Shown: positions 9,969 through 20,152 of the stretch, in pieces | How the letters are laid out: every line of letters begins with the position of its first letter | Position numbering within the stretch: position 1 is the stretch's first letter | Origin: Ephydatia muelleri | Lineage: Eukaryota; Porifera; Demospongiae; Spongillida; Spongillidae | DNA: 64,000 nucleotides | Assembly (NCBI GenBank): GCA_013339895.1 | Contig: JABACO010000008.1 | Location: 10,851,745 to 10,915,744, forward strand | Direction: 5' to 3' | The notes under the pieces: generated by a model | Told to the model about the DNA's origin: nothing | Seen by the model: only the letters and a program-made list of their open reading frames with translations | Database searches by the model: none | Position numbers and translations under genes: made by a program

Positions 9969-10297
9969 CTGACAAATTCAATGCAGACAGCTGTTGCTAT
10001 GATGCAGAAATCCCTCCAGAACTGCTAAAGAAGTGTAAAAAGGCTACTACAGTGAATGAAGGAATGATTAGGCCTATGTGATGATATCTAAATCAATAGT
10101 TTATTAATGTTTGCAGCTTTGTACATGTGTCCTTGTAACTAATGCAATGCATCTTTGTAACCAATACAGGAATGCAACAAAAAGTGGGTGTGGTAGGGTG
10201 TGTGGCTTCCGGTCTCGGAATTATTTGTCAAAACGTTGGCAGCTATGATTATAAGGATGCCAGCCGTGTCCTGCGTTGTTGGAAGTGTTTTTTACCT
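9969..10297. other. Interior of the TIR element, no gene recognised
   Basis: This is an AT-rich stretch with no convincing coding frame. From about 10250 (TATAAGGATGCC) it rejoins sequence shared with the relative at 45960. The material between about 9470 and 10240 is therefore a later insertion; its start has dense TCCCGGA words (9480-9560), perhaps the end of another DNA transposon. Confidence 0.5.
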
Positions 10298-10573
10298 CTA
10301 TTTAAAGCTACAGGACACAAGAACTACAGTTTTGAGGCATTTTACTGTGATAGAGGTCATCAAAAGCGTAAGGTAGAACTGCGAACACAACGACTTTCCA
10401 CTTCCATTAGGCAAGAAGATAAATACGTCATTGCCTTCCATAAAAGTCCTGATAGCCAGTAGCTGCTTGTCATGGACGCTGGAGTATCCAAGTCTTTGGG
10501 ATGCACGAATAATAACGGCGTCTAGCGATTCCCCCGAGTTAGTCCCCGACATTCTAATCGCTGCTTGACTCAT
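10298..10573 (-). pseudogene. RecQ-like helicase N-terminal exon, captured copy 1
   Basis: The 91-residue frame begins with an ATG at 10573 and contains 'QRLGYSSVHDKQLLAIRTF', a RecQ-type Q-motif region, then 'GNDVFIFLPNGSGKSLC', the Walker A loop (motif I) of DExH helicases, with Asn where Thr is usual. It then loses similarity at the exon end. In RecQ enzymes this loop binds ATP to drive 3'-5' unwinding. The later helicase motifs are absent. It sits inside a TIR transposon in both window copies, so it is captured cargo, not a working gene. Confidence 0.7.
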
Positions 10574-10752
10574 TATGGAATGCTATTGATTACACGATGA
10601 CGACACTTATGACGACACAATAATTGGCATAACATTCGAAACAAGTCAGAACCAAAAAGTGATCTATGCGCCAGACCCTCTTTCCAGTTTCCACGTAGCG
10701 GTGATGTAATCCATTCGCAGCTGTGGGAATAATGGTCTGGGTACGAGACTAC

Positions 10753-11260
10753 AAGTTAGGTGAGTGTTAATGTCCACCATTTTTCCCATACCGTAATTCC
10801 GTTCGTACATGTACGATATCGATTATTTTCAAAACCTAATGTCGTGTATGGGACTTCCGTGACCAACGTTGCACTAACAAGGGCACGCCCATTCCATTGA
10901 CGAATATCATTGCTCAAAACAAAAATTACGTAATGGCAAAGTAATTTATTTTGTTGTTCATTTTGCTGCTCGGCATAAGATTGAAGCGAAAAGCAAGTGT
11001 TATTTTAAAATAGTGCCCAGGTTGAAAAAAAAATCAAATACTTCTATCATTGTACGTCTATGGATGACTCCGCAATTTCTGTACATACATGTATATAGGC
11101 AATTAACATTTCGTGCTGTGTTACGTAGCGCTCTACATGTGCTGTGAGTGACTGCAGTACATGTTCTGTAATCAATAGCATGTCTCGCAGATTTTAGTGT
11201 AGATGCAGCGCACGCTAAATAAGTATACGGTATACATTGTTCAAAACAATTACACATGTC
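10753..11260. repeat. Repeat R, right part
   Basis: This closely matches 46555-47043 and, more distantly, 15480-15720. It is non-coding and AT-rich, with runs such as TTGTTGTT and AAAGCGAAAAGCAAGTG. It ends at ACACATGTC, where the inverted LINE arm begins at 11261; the 46-kb copy instead continues into TGACCCTGG. The palindrome junction is therefore exactly here. Confidence 0.8.
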
Positions 11261-11293
11261 AGGTGATATGCACTGCGCACTTTTTTTGATTGA

Positions 11294-11777
11294 TTGATTG
11301 ATTGATTGCATACATAAAAACACACATACATATGCAAAAAGGCAAGTATTGGCACAGTGGGTATGTGCACTTACAAACATGGAAAGGATATAACGTACAA
11401 TAGGGTGATAGGTCAACAGATCTAAGTTGGGTACGAAAAACTGTAATGTTCAAAGAAGTGACAACATCATGGGGTAAGTGGTTCCATATAGGTATCACAC
11501 GTTCAGTGTAGAAATGCGCTCGGAATGCATGATGGGGTAAATGTTTGGATCGCAGGATACAACGATGACTACGGATGGAATAAGACCTAGCCGGTTTAGT
11601 GAAAAAACTCTCAAAAGGTAAATCAACCAGGTTATTATAGATCTTGTAGCACATGACAAGGTCGTAGAAAACTCTCCTGTACTGTAAACCCAGGTTCGCA
11701 AAGCGATCATCATATGGTATACCAGCACGTTTGAGTATGGCACGAGTGAAAAATCTCTGAACGCGTTCAATATACAT
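11294..11777 (-). pseudogene. LINE C-terminal region, copy 2
   Basis: This is the mirror of 7937-8420, identical as far as read. It holds 'ERVQRFFTRAIL' and the DLVMCYKIYN block. It continues toward 11000 in an open frame that leaves the LINE and is not meaningful. Confidence 0.75.
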
Positions 11778-11928
11778 TGAATATCTTTATGGAACCAGGG
11801 TTTCCAAACTTGGGTAATACTTTCCAGAAGGGGACGAACATACACCTTATACAGACGCACAAGGAGAGACACATCGTTGGAATGAAAGCATTTTAAGAGA
11901 AGACAACTCCTATTGAAAGCCATGGCGG

Positions 11929-13195
11929 CTATATTTGAGCAGTGCATACTTGGAGTATAAGATCTGAATTCAAACACACCCCAAGATCTCTTATAGATGA
12001 TACGAATTGCAAAGGAATACCAGAAAGTGAGTAAGGTGAAGTAGGCTCATAACCATGAGAACCAAAGGAAATGACAGAGCACTTGGAATAAGCAACAGTC
12101 AGTTGCCATGTCTTGGACCATGAACAAAATTGTTTTAAGAATTGCATAAGTGGTGTATTTTGATTTTCAGTATAACCAAGATACAGTTTTGTGTCATCGG
12201 CAAAGATTTTAATGCCAGCTGGAGATTGGACATGGTTAGGAAGGTCATTGACATATAGCAGAAACAAGAGAGGGCCAAGGACAGAACCCTGAGGTACACC
12301 ACAGGTGATGGATTTAGGAGATGATACATCAAGTTCTACATATACGCATTGTGTGCAGTCGTTTAAAAAGGCTCTAATCCACTGAAGTAAGTTTGATTTA
12401 AAGCCATAAGCCTCAACCTTTAGCAATAATTTCGAATGGGAGACAGTGTCAAAGGCCTTAGCAATATCAGTGTACACAACATCCACCTTCATGCTGTTGT
12501 CAACATTCAAAGTCCAATTGTTCAGAGTTATCAATAACTGAGTACAGCAGAACGTCGAGAGAGGAAACCAAATTGATCCTGTGAGATAAGATTATGAGTA
12601 TACGAAGAATAGATATCATAGAAGATGATACAATACTTTCCATAACTTTACAAAGGATACACGTTTGTGAGATAGGTCTATAGTTACTTGGCTGTTTACG
12701 TGAACCCTTTTTAAAGACAGGACATACAAAAGCAGTCTTCCAAACTAAGGGTATATGTACTCATAGACATCACAAAAAGGAGTGATAATGGGAAAGCAAT
12801 AGCCGGGGCTAAAGACTTTTGCGGGGAAGCCATCAGGAGTTATAGAACATTTTGAGGGCAATGATTTTAAAGTCTTAAGAACCTTGTCAAATGGAAAGAG
12901 AACACAGTTTAGGGAACTGTTTTCAGATAGACGAGGCACAAATTCTGGGAGCAAACCATCGATCATCAGCAGTAAAAACAGAAGCAAAATAATCATTAAG
13001 CACAGAACATTTATCATGATTTGAGACAGCCAAATTGTCATTGGAGTCAATGAGAGGGGGTATACACTGAGAGGTAGTAAGCTTGGAATATACATATGAA
13101 TAGAACGTTGTTTTCCTGAGACAAGATGAAATCTTTGACAGCCATACTTTACTATACCACAACTTTTTCAATCCCAGCAGGCGCCTTATGTGCAT
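11929..13195 (-). pseudogene. LINE reverse transcriptase, copy 2
   Basis: This is the mirror of 6519-7785. RT motifs 'AKAFDTVSH', 'GVPQGSVLGPLLF' and 'FADD' are present. The frameshifts match copy 1, showing that they predate the duplication. Confidence 0.82.
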
Positions 13196-13245
13196 GGGAT
13201 AAGAAAACGGTTTACGGGACTGGTAACGGCGAGGAACAAATTGGG

Positions 13246-14112
13246 CTATACAGGAATGTATAGGACATTTGATATTTTAGACCAGAACATTTCAACAGAC
13301 AAACTATTTTGACACAAGAAAGACCAGTCAATATCCTTCATAATGGATATCATAGAACAATAGTCAGCATTGAAGAAGTCAAGAAAACAATGGTTTTGTT
13401 GATCACTAATCACTACAGGGTAAGAAACTGAGAAGTGTATAGCCGAATGATCACATAAGGAAGAGAATGGTTCAACAACAGAAATGTCCCAGATCAAGTC
13501 AGGAGTGGATACCAAAACCAAATCAATGCAATTGGATCCATGAGTAGGATGTGAAACCAGTTGAGTAAGACCATTTCGCATCATGCAAGTCAAAAATAAA
13601 AAATTGTGAGAAGGAGAACCCAGACTAATAGGCACATACCAATTAATATTGGGTAGGTTGAAGTCACCAACAATAAACAAAGGATATGTTGTCGTGGAAA
13701 GGGAATCAATGAGTGAGCACAGATTTGCAGTGTCGACACTACTAGCAGCACAAGTTGGGGGATGGTAGAAACAAATGAAACGATAGCAAGAGGCCTTGGA
13801 AAGCACGAAATCAAATGCCACACATTCTAAGGAACTGTACATAGGTGGTATATCAATGCTCACAACTTTAAGCAAATTGCTTACAAAAACAGCAACTCCA
13901 CCATAACCATCAGGTCGATCCTTTCTGAATAAACTATTGGATGTTTTGGACAAGACAAGCGAATCAGGAAAATCATATCTCAACCATGACTCAGTTATAA
14001 AAATCACATCAAAATCAGCAGATTGTAACAAACAAGATAAATTATCAAGCTTATTTCTAAGAGAGCGTGCATTGAATAATTTACAACGTAGAATGCCAGT
14101 ACTTGCCTCGTG
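13246..14112 (-). pseudogene. LINE endonuclease domain, copy 2
   Basis: This is the mirror of 5602-6468. It differs by one residue noticed: Asp in place of Asn in the 'SVxTANL' segment (near 13733). APE-type motifs are retained. Confidence 0.8.
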
Positions 14113-14579
14113 TCCCTAATTACCTTTAGTAGGGCATTTAGAAGCAGAGGCAGTAAGCCCACCGTTGACACTTGGTACCTTGGGTAAATCTTTTCCTTTT
14201 ACAGTCCAAACCAAAATTCATCTTAAATTCACACTTGGAAGTAACATAAGTCTATTCTAGCAACGGCGCTAATCGCAGGCAGTCTCGTTCTCAGACTCAT
14301 TACGTAAGCAAAATGTATAATGCTAAGTGTGACTGGGAACGAGACAAAATCGCGTGTTAGTTTGCGCCTCACATAAAGGCACTTTCCGACGATGTTAATA
14401 TCTGGCACGTGTGTTCACTTTCAAACCGTAAAACACCGCCCTGCTGAGAAACGTACCGATGCGAATATAATGCTAGAGATTGGTTAGTCATTTCACGGAT
14501 ACATTTGTACTTCGCGCTGGTAAACATGCCGTTTATATTTGGGACAGTTTCCGCGAAAATTGCCCCACGGTTAAAATGT

Positions 14580-15035
14580 GTATCGCGTTTGAATCGCTAT
14601 TTTCAGTACTTGTATTCGTGTCTTGTACAATGAATGTATCGGTTTTACTTCTACAGGTCAGCCGTGACTTCGGCATATATATAGGATACATTTAGTGATA
14701 TCCATTGAATCATTGGAAAAGTAGACCATCTCATTACTGACGTGGCAATGAAAGTGAAGTAGTGCCCCAAAAGTGGATATTGAATTTCAGTACTTCTATT
14801 CGTGTCTTGTACAGTGAAAGTATTGGTTTGACTTCTACATGTCCTCCGTGACTTCGGCATATAGGAAACTCAGTACTGCTAAACATTGAAATGTAGACTA
14901 CGTCTTCACAGCTGTGGAAATGAAAGTGAAGTAGTACCACAAAAGTGGATATTAAATTGCAGTACTAATTCCATTCGTGTCTTGTACTATGAAAGTATCG
15001 GTTTGACTTCTACAGGTCCGCCGTGACTTCCGCTT
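14580..15035 (-). repeat. 183-bp satellite family, short diverged reverse-strand array
   Basis: The word TCTTGTAC recurs at 14621, 14805 and 14980 (spacing 184 and 175). The reverse complement aligns with the large array at 62060-64000: GTACTGAAATTCA, TATCCACTT, GTCTACTTTTC and CCGAAGTCACGG blocks occur in the same order. About 2.5 units are present, clearly more diverged than the main array. It directly follows the outer end of repeat R. Confidence 0.8.
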
Positions 15036-15054
15036 CTTTACAAGATAGGTGGAG

Positions 15055-15265
15055 TCTTGCCCAATGTACAGACCACACCCAGACAACACAACTAACTAGC
15101 AGCTAGAAATATTTAACCCATTCTTGCCCAGGGTACTGGCCACACCCAGGCAGCACAAGTAGATAGATTTAACCTAATCTTTGCTCAGGGTACAGACCAC
15201 ACCCAAACAACACAACTAACCAGCAGCTAGAAATATTTAACCCATTCTTGCCCTGGGTACAGCAT
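15055..15265. repeat. Short imperfect tandem repeat
   Basis: Three degenerate copies of a unit containing GTACAGACCACACCCA and AGCAGCTAGAAATATTTAAC start near 15067, 15135 and 15190. Spacing is uneven (about 56-70 bp). There is no coding potential. Confidence 0.7.
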
Positions 15266-15689
15266 CAGCTAAAGTGATTCTTCCTAATGTGCACCCCAGC
15301 AAAAAGAGCTGGGAGTATGTGGCGCGCGCGCGCGTGGTGTGTCATTGCGCATATCGGGATGCGGTATCAAGATGTAGGAACGGACCGTTAACGTACGCAG
15401 TCGTAGAAAATAGGTAGATAGTAACATACACGCCGAGCGCACGTTCACGCCGATATTGAACCAAGGGCACAAGACACGCTCCTCCCACTCACTAAAAGGG
15501 CGCGCCCACCATTTGATGTTATTAAACATTATTGACGTCTAAATAATATGATTACGTAATAGCAAAAAGTGATTAATTTTGTTGTTGATTCTCCTGCTCG
15601 CAAAATGAAAGCGAAAAATAAAATAATGCATTATTTAAAAAGTATAATCCAACTGCGTTAATGTTCTAAAAAAAACAATCAAATACTTT
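15266..15689. repeat. Diverged copy of repeat R right part, with a (GC)n run
   Basis: From about 15480 the words GGGCGCGCCCACCATTTGAT, TTACGTAATAGCAAAAAG and TTGTTGTTGATTCT follow the same order as GGGCACGCCCATTCCATTG, TTACGTAATGGCAAAGTAAT and TTGTTGTTGATTCT at 46680-46775. A GCGCGCGCGCGC run lies near 15321. No gene is recognised. Confidence 0.6.
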
Positions 15690-16148
15690 ACATGCATTTT
15701 CAATGTACAGACGTGTATGGATGTCCGACATGAAAGCTGTTGGGTGCAATGTGCCCAATAAGATGCAACTAATGACTGTAGTGATTCACTTGATGTTTGG
15801 CCGTTTGTTTTATTCTTCATGCCACCTTTCATCAGAACTTCAAAATGCTGGTAAACCTAAATGCAGTGTGGGCTTTCAACTTGTAGGGCGCGTGACCAAA
15901 CTTCTGAACGGTACTAACTTGTTCTACCTCGAAGCGTTAAACACCCTATCCATACTTAGCTTACACGGTTTGCAAAATGATGGTGGGTGGATCTCGATGT
16001 GATCAACGATCACGTCAATACCGAAGGCTAGTTTAAGCTCCTTTTTGTGTAGGGAGTTGTAAATGGTTCTTTTGGACTTCTTAGCCACCACCAACCTCCC
16101 ACCGCAGACCCTGCAATGTTTTGTAAGCTGTCTGCAATGCAACTCCAT
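15690..16148 (-). CDS. RAG1 N-terminus-like zinc-binding gene fragment, two exons
   Basis: Exon 1 starts at ATG 16148. It encodes a zinc-binding pattern 'CRVCGGRL' followed about 35 residues later by 'GIDVIVDHIEIHPPSFCKPC', which strongly recalls the N-terminal zinc region of RAG1 (CxxC ... IDV ... IHP..FC..C). The exon ends near 15930 in a plausible donor, CGAG|GTAGAA. A second open segment (about 15836-15690) after TTTACCAG reads 'VASYWAHCTQQLSC', fitting the next W...H...C element of that region. RAG1-N-terminus-like proteins without the recombinase core are known from invertebrates, including the N-RAG-TP transposon of Aplysia. Nothing resembling the RAG1 catalytic core is visible, so this may be a transposon protein or domesticated exon. 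Confidence 0.5.
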
Positions 16149-16892
16149 CGCAAAGCATCTATACAAACCGAAGTGTTGCGGATAAATATTCAAGGATTTC
16201 GACTGCGATTTTATATGTCCTAGATATCGCGTCTCGAGACGTGGCCCAGCTTAAATCATTTTACAATGCCCCTAGATTCTGTATTTTTGTCACAACTCAC
16301 CTGGAAGTTCGAGAGCCGCACAAATAGCCTGCGGGCCAAAAGATGCACTCTAAGCGAATTAAGCAGCACGTGATTACTAAAAGCGTTGCGCCTTATGTTG
16401 TAACGCGATGGACATGTGAGCAGTTGATTTGGGTATGTGCTTAGTGTGTTACTATGCATGGAATTATCAATTTAAAGGCGTAGTGAAACTGCAGAAACAG
16501 GCCTTGAAAATGGTAGCGCGTTAATTAGCAAGCAAGATCATTTTTACGTAAATGTGCAATTGGACATCTAAATATCCGTAAATGTCCTCTCCGGAACATC
16601 CGTGAGCCCGTGCAATAAATGGCGTAGGCGTAGGCGGAAACTGGTGATCTAGCTAAATTCCGTGACCGTATTTTGGATTGCTCTACGAGTGCTCGAGAAG
16701 ATACGCGTTTTGTAAAGTTGTTTGGATGGTACTTAGGACTTTATTACTAGATTAAACAAGAGAGAGGGTTGCACAATACACTAATGGTGTCTAAATGTAA
16801 GGCAGCATACGGCGTAGTTGTGTGTGCCACGTTGATTTCTATAGTAATCTATCGCGATTAGCCACTCCCTAGTTTGTTAAGGTGCCAACTTG
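16149..16892. other. No gene seen
   Basis: This AT-rich DNA holds only short open frames without recognisable motifs on either strand. It may include the promoter of the minus-strand zinc gene starting at 16148, but no TATA or other defined element could be assigned. Confidence 0.4.
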
Positions 16893-17076
16893 CACTGCGC
16901 CACAGCATTTAGTATGCAGAGTTGTGCAGAGTCTGCATATCAACCATATGCAGATGAGTATCATTGAAGTGTTCATATGCAGACGTCTGCATATGAACAC
17001 TTCAACGATACTCATCTGCATATGGTTGATATGCAGACTCTGCACAACTCTGCATACTAAATGCTGTGGCGCAGTG
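16893..17076. mobile_element. 184-bp near-perfect palindrome (MITE-like)
   Basis: The arms 16893-16984 and 16985-17076 are 92 bp each with no loop, centred on CAGAC|GTCTG, and one mismatch was noticed (ATTGAAG against ACTTCAACG). Termini read CACTGCGCCACAGC and its complement. The same open frame is read on both strands, which is a trivial result of symmetry. There are no coding or duplicated flanks. Confidence 0.85.
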
Positions 17077-17519
17077 TTGAGGAAGCGTTTGCCATGTTTA
17101 TAGGGTCTTAGTCTATATCAGGATACAATTTCATGAGCTTTGGATGGTGCCCAAGGGTCCATTTAACGGCACAGGTGTTTACTGTTGGATTGCTTAGAGA
17201 TTGACATAATACTGCTTAACCTGGTATTTCAGTGTTAGAGCCCTGTGAATTAAACCTAATTTTTGTATTTTCAATGCATAGATAATCTATTTTGTTTGTG
17301 TGCCAAAGAGTTTTGTGATAGCTCTTTTTAATACACACCGAATTCGTCAAGGTGCGCGTTAGATATTAAAACTATTTTACAGCATGGATCCTCATGTCAT
17401 TAAAAACAGCTGTATTGTTGTGATATGATGGTGCCCACACAGCGTACTTTTCAAGACAATATATTCATGTTAGTGTATCCTAGTTATGCATTAACATTGA
17501 GAAATGCATGCTATTTGTA
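17077..17519. other. No gene seen
   Basis: This is an AT-rich intergenic stretch. No repeats or coding motifs were recognised. Confidence 0.4.
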
Positions 17520-19390
17520 TCACTGTTTAGAATGAGAACTGCTGACGATCTTAGGAATCAGCTTCAAATGTTCAAAAATGACATTGATGACCATCACTAA
17601 CTGCTAGTTCCTGCAATAAGGAATGGGTTGGTGCTATACATTAATACAGACCTGGCTAATCTCAAAATGCAGGAAACAGTGAGGTTGGTGGTACCAACAG
17701 GTGATACAAACTTGAAGGCATTATCCAAGTTCAATACCCGTTTATTAACAACAGTGAAAGATATGAAGAAACATCTTAATAGGACTTGGGATAAGTTAAT
17801 ATCATATTTGAACCAGAATTTTACAGTGCCTTTGAATTCATAAAGTACTTCACATGTATTGTCATTGCCACATTGTACTAGTGGTGAAAGTGGACATCCT
17901 TCATGTCCAGTATCTTACTCTTTAAATTCTGATTGCCATAAATGTGCTTAGAAGAATGTTTGTTTCTAATATTGCTCTTAGGACAAAGCTTTTAAAAAAA
18001 AGATAGCACTAATAATAAACGACTTAAGCAAGCTTTAAGTAGGAAGAAAACTATGGAAACTGTGATTCGTTCTAAATGAACAGCTGCAAGAAGGGAGATA
18101 AATGCAAAAGATACACTTATTAAGAAGTTACAAAAGGAAAATCAGGTATTGAAATGTGGAAGTAGTCAATCAGAAGTAAAACGTATGAGAAGATTGCTGA
18201 CTGTTATAAGAAATATCTCATAGACATTTGGTACAAAACTTGAAAAGAGACAACAATGCATAAGAAATCAAGTGCGCAATATCAAAGCAGATAATGATTT
18301 ACTTCAATCAACGTACAATTCTATAGGATTTACCATCAGATTTAGAGTATATGTATTTTATCTCTGTCGCCATTAATCCATTAATACATCATAGTACGTC
18401 GTGCCTCAAAGCCATTTATTACTGCCTGGAACATCATGTACCCATAACCAGCATATGCCCAGTTATTGAAGCAGTTTTGGAAATATCAAATCAAGTATTA
18501 TAATTCGGTAATGTTGGTAATCGTTTTTACGTAATGTTTCATCTTGCCGGTGTTTTGTATTATCTAAGAAAAAAGCTTTTAATATATTTGGACAAAAGTT
18601 GTATTAATACTACAACTTTACGAACATCACTGTTAAAGGACTTGAGAAATATGAACATTTTATTCAGTACAATTGCGTGCACTTGGAATCATTGGAAAAA
18701 TGGTCACAGGACCATGGATGCATGAACTATATACAAATGCAGGTATTTCAAACCTGGATAGTGTAAACTATATAAAAATGTGTCTAGAAAACTTGAATGC
18801 ATTAAAAGAGTCCCCTTTGATGATGTTGCATGATACTTTTGGTGTATCTTTGGATGTAGATTCTGATGCAGTGTTAAATGAACTACAAACTTCTGCTACA
18901 ACAGAACAAGATAAAATAGTGATATTCTAGTTCAGCTACTTGAAGGTATAATATATGTAATAAAGACACAGTTGCATGACTACCTTGAAGGTACCTTAGC
19001 TCATCTATCACCATCCATTGTTCACCAAGCATCGTCAGCACCAGTACACAATATGTTTGCTGAACACACCCTTGGCCTGGATGACTACCGTTATAGAAAA
19101 GCATCTAATATTAAAGTAGGGTTTCTTGTTAAAATTAATGGAACAATGCAGTGGTTGTGTGCACACTCTCTGAACGAGCAAGAAAATATAAATTTTGCAT
19201 CAGACAAGCTCAGAGAGTAAAGTTAGTAAACAACATGAACACAACATTTCTATATTACAAGATCAGCGACTTAAAGATAAGAAGGAGAACAGTTTAAGGA
19301 GGAAGATAGAAAAGAAGTTGCAATGTGTGGCAGAAAAGGAAGTGGAATTATCAAATGAGTTTCCAGATATCTCAGAATGTTAAAGGAATG
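17520..19390 (+). pseudogene. Decayed coding remnant of an invertebrate transposon-like protein family
   Basis: A chain of open segments in changing frames suggests one degraded gene. 17628-17843 has 'VRLVVPTGDTNLKALSKFN', and 18000-18320 a lysine-rich coiled-coil-like stretch with stops. 18530-18930 has 'GKMVTGPWMHELYTN' and 'SPLMMLHDTFGVSLDVD'; 18972-19220 has 'SAPVHNMFAEHTLGLDDYR'. The last two blocks resemble the C-terminal half of a large uncharacterised family I associate with sponge, cnidarian and mollusc genomes. Stops and frameshifts are frequent. The function is unknown; a transposon origin is an inference. Confidence 0.45.
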
Positions 19391-19979
19391 TAATATTAAG
19401 CGTTTTATCCAATGTGTCTGTTATTAATGATCTGTATTATGAACAGCTATGGTACGTGGATCATCACAATGTGCTATACAATGAAAGCAATCAAAGAAGT
19501 ATCAAGTTCCTAAAGTAATTATTACTGACATATTGGAAGAATGATGAATGCAAAGAAGAAGGGGAGAACATTGCAATATCACTATACGGGCTATTGGCAG
19601 ATTATATAATGGGAGACCTACATTTGGATGTAATGTGTATTTGACCCTGTGAGCCTTATCAAGAGTATCTGTGTTGTATTTTATGCAATTATGGTATACT
19701 AACTTGAATACTTTAACAGTAGCTGCATGGAGAAGTCAAGCGGTCACAGTTTTTTTATAGCGCGGTCCATTCAAATTGCGTACATTGTTAGTCACCGGCG
19801 ACGCAATGTTTGAAACGTTATAACTTTCGAAATAGTAATCTGTTTTCCGTTGCAAAAGCATTGTTTTGATGCATTCAATTTACTCTGTTAGGCTGTACAT
19901 AAAAGTTCAAGTTATATTAAATTTATTAAAGTACCTACCACGGCGGACGAATAGAAGTAAAATGCATACTTTTATTGTA
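19391..19979. other. No gene seen
   Basis: AT-rich DNA follows the decayed gene, without features I can support. Confidence 0.4.
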
Positions 19980-20152
19980 TAGAGAGGTTTCAGTGTCATC
20001 CCGGGAAGAGCGGCGGCCATGTTATTTGGTGTCTCCAATTCTGTTACAGAATGTTTCCATTCTGTAACAGATTATTTACAACCTGTAACAAAACTCGGGA
20101 CACCAAAAAACATGGCCGTCGCTCTTCCCGGGATGACACTGCAACCTCTCTA
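19980..20152. mobile_element. MITE, 173 bp, with about 50-bp inverted termini
   Basis: Termini TAGAGAGGTT and AACCTCTCTA lead into CAGTGTCATCCCGGGAAGAG and its complement, then CGGCCATG...GGTGTC and GACACC...CATGGCCG, giving arms of about 55 bp with few mismatches. The loop holds a smaller repeat of TTCTGTAACAG words. A TA or TAT target duplication is possible but not clear. Confidence 0.75.

Larger units (their letters stand above)
8465..10752. mobile_element. TIR DNA transposon, 8-bp TSD, carrying a RecQ-like exon (copy 1)
   Basis: Termini read TTGTCTCGTACCCAGACCC at the left and GGGTCTGGGTACGAGACTAC at the right. Inside them lie further inverted sequences: CCCACAGCTGCG near 8490 against CGCAGCTGTGGG near 10720, and TGCCAATTATTGTGTCGTCA near 9016 against its complement near 10610. 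Flanking AAGTTAGG gives an 8-bp TSD. There is no transposase. Cargo is a RecQ-like helicase exon on the minus strand. A hAT element (8519-8972) and a second insertion (about 9470-10240, including a MITE) enlarge it relative to the 0.9-kb relative at 45653-46554. TSD length fits hAT or P superfamilies; the superfamily is unresolved. Confidence 0.75.
11280..14224 (-). mobile_element. Non-LTR retrotransposon (Jockey/CR1-like LINE), copy 2
   Basis: This is the mirror copy of the LINE at 5490-8434, with the same 5' truncation point, AATC tail (11280-11307) and frameshifts. Because an inactive element cannot copy itself, it arose by duplication and inversion of DNA rather than by a second retrotransposition. 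Confidence 0.85.
11261..14558 (-). repeat. Right arm of the 3.3-kb inverted repeat
   Basis: This is the reverse complement of 5156-8453, equal in length. It ends at 14558 (CCGCGAAA), beyond which comes ATTGCCCCACGG, the true continuation of repeat R as seen at 45270 and 56875. The left arm by contrast is cut by a CA microsatellite at 5155, so the right arm retains the more natural outer end. Confidence 0.92.

Noticed and set aside
15924..16193. Full RAG1 or ProtoRAG recombinase
   Set aside because: Only the N-terminal zinc-type module is visible; no catalytic core or RAG2-like kelch sequence is nearby.
16882..17103. 73-codon frame with apparent conservation on both strands
   Set aside because: The reading is symmetrical because the DNA is a palindrome; it has no coding evidence.
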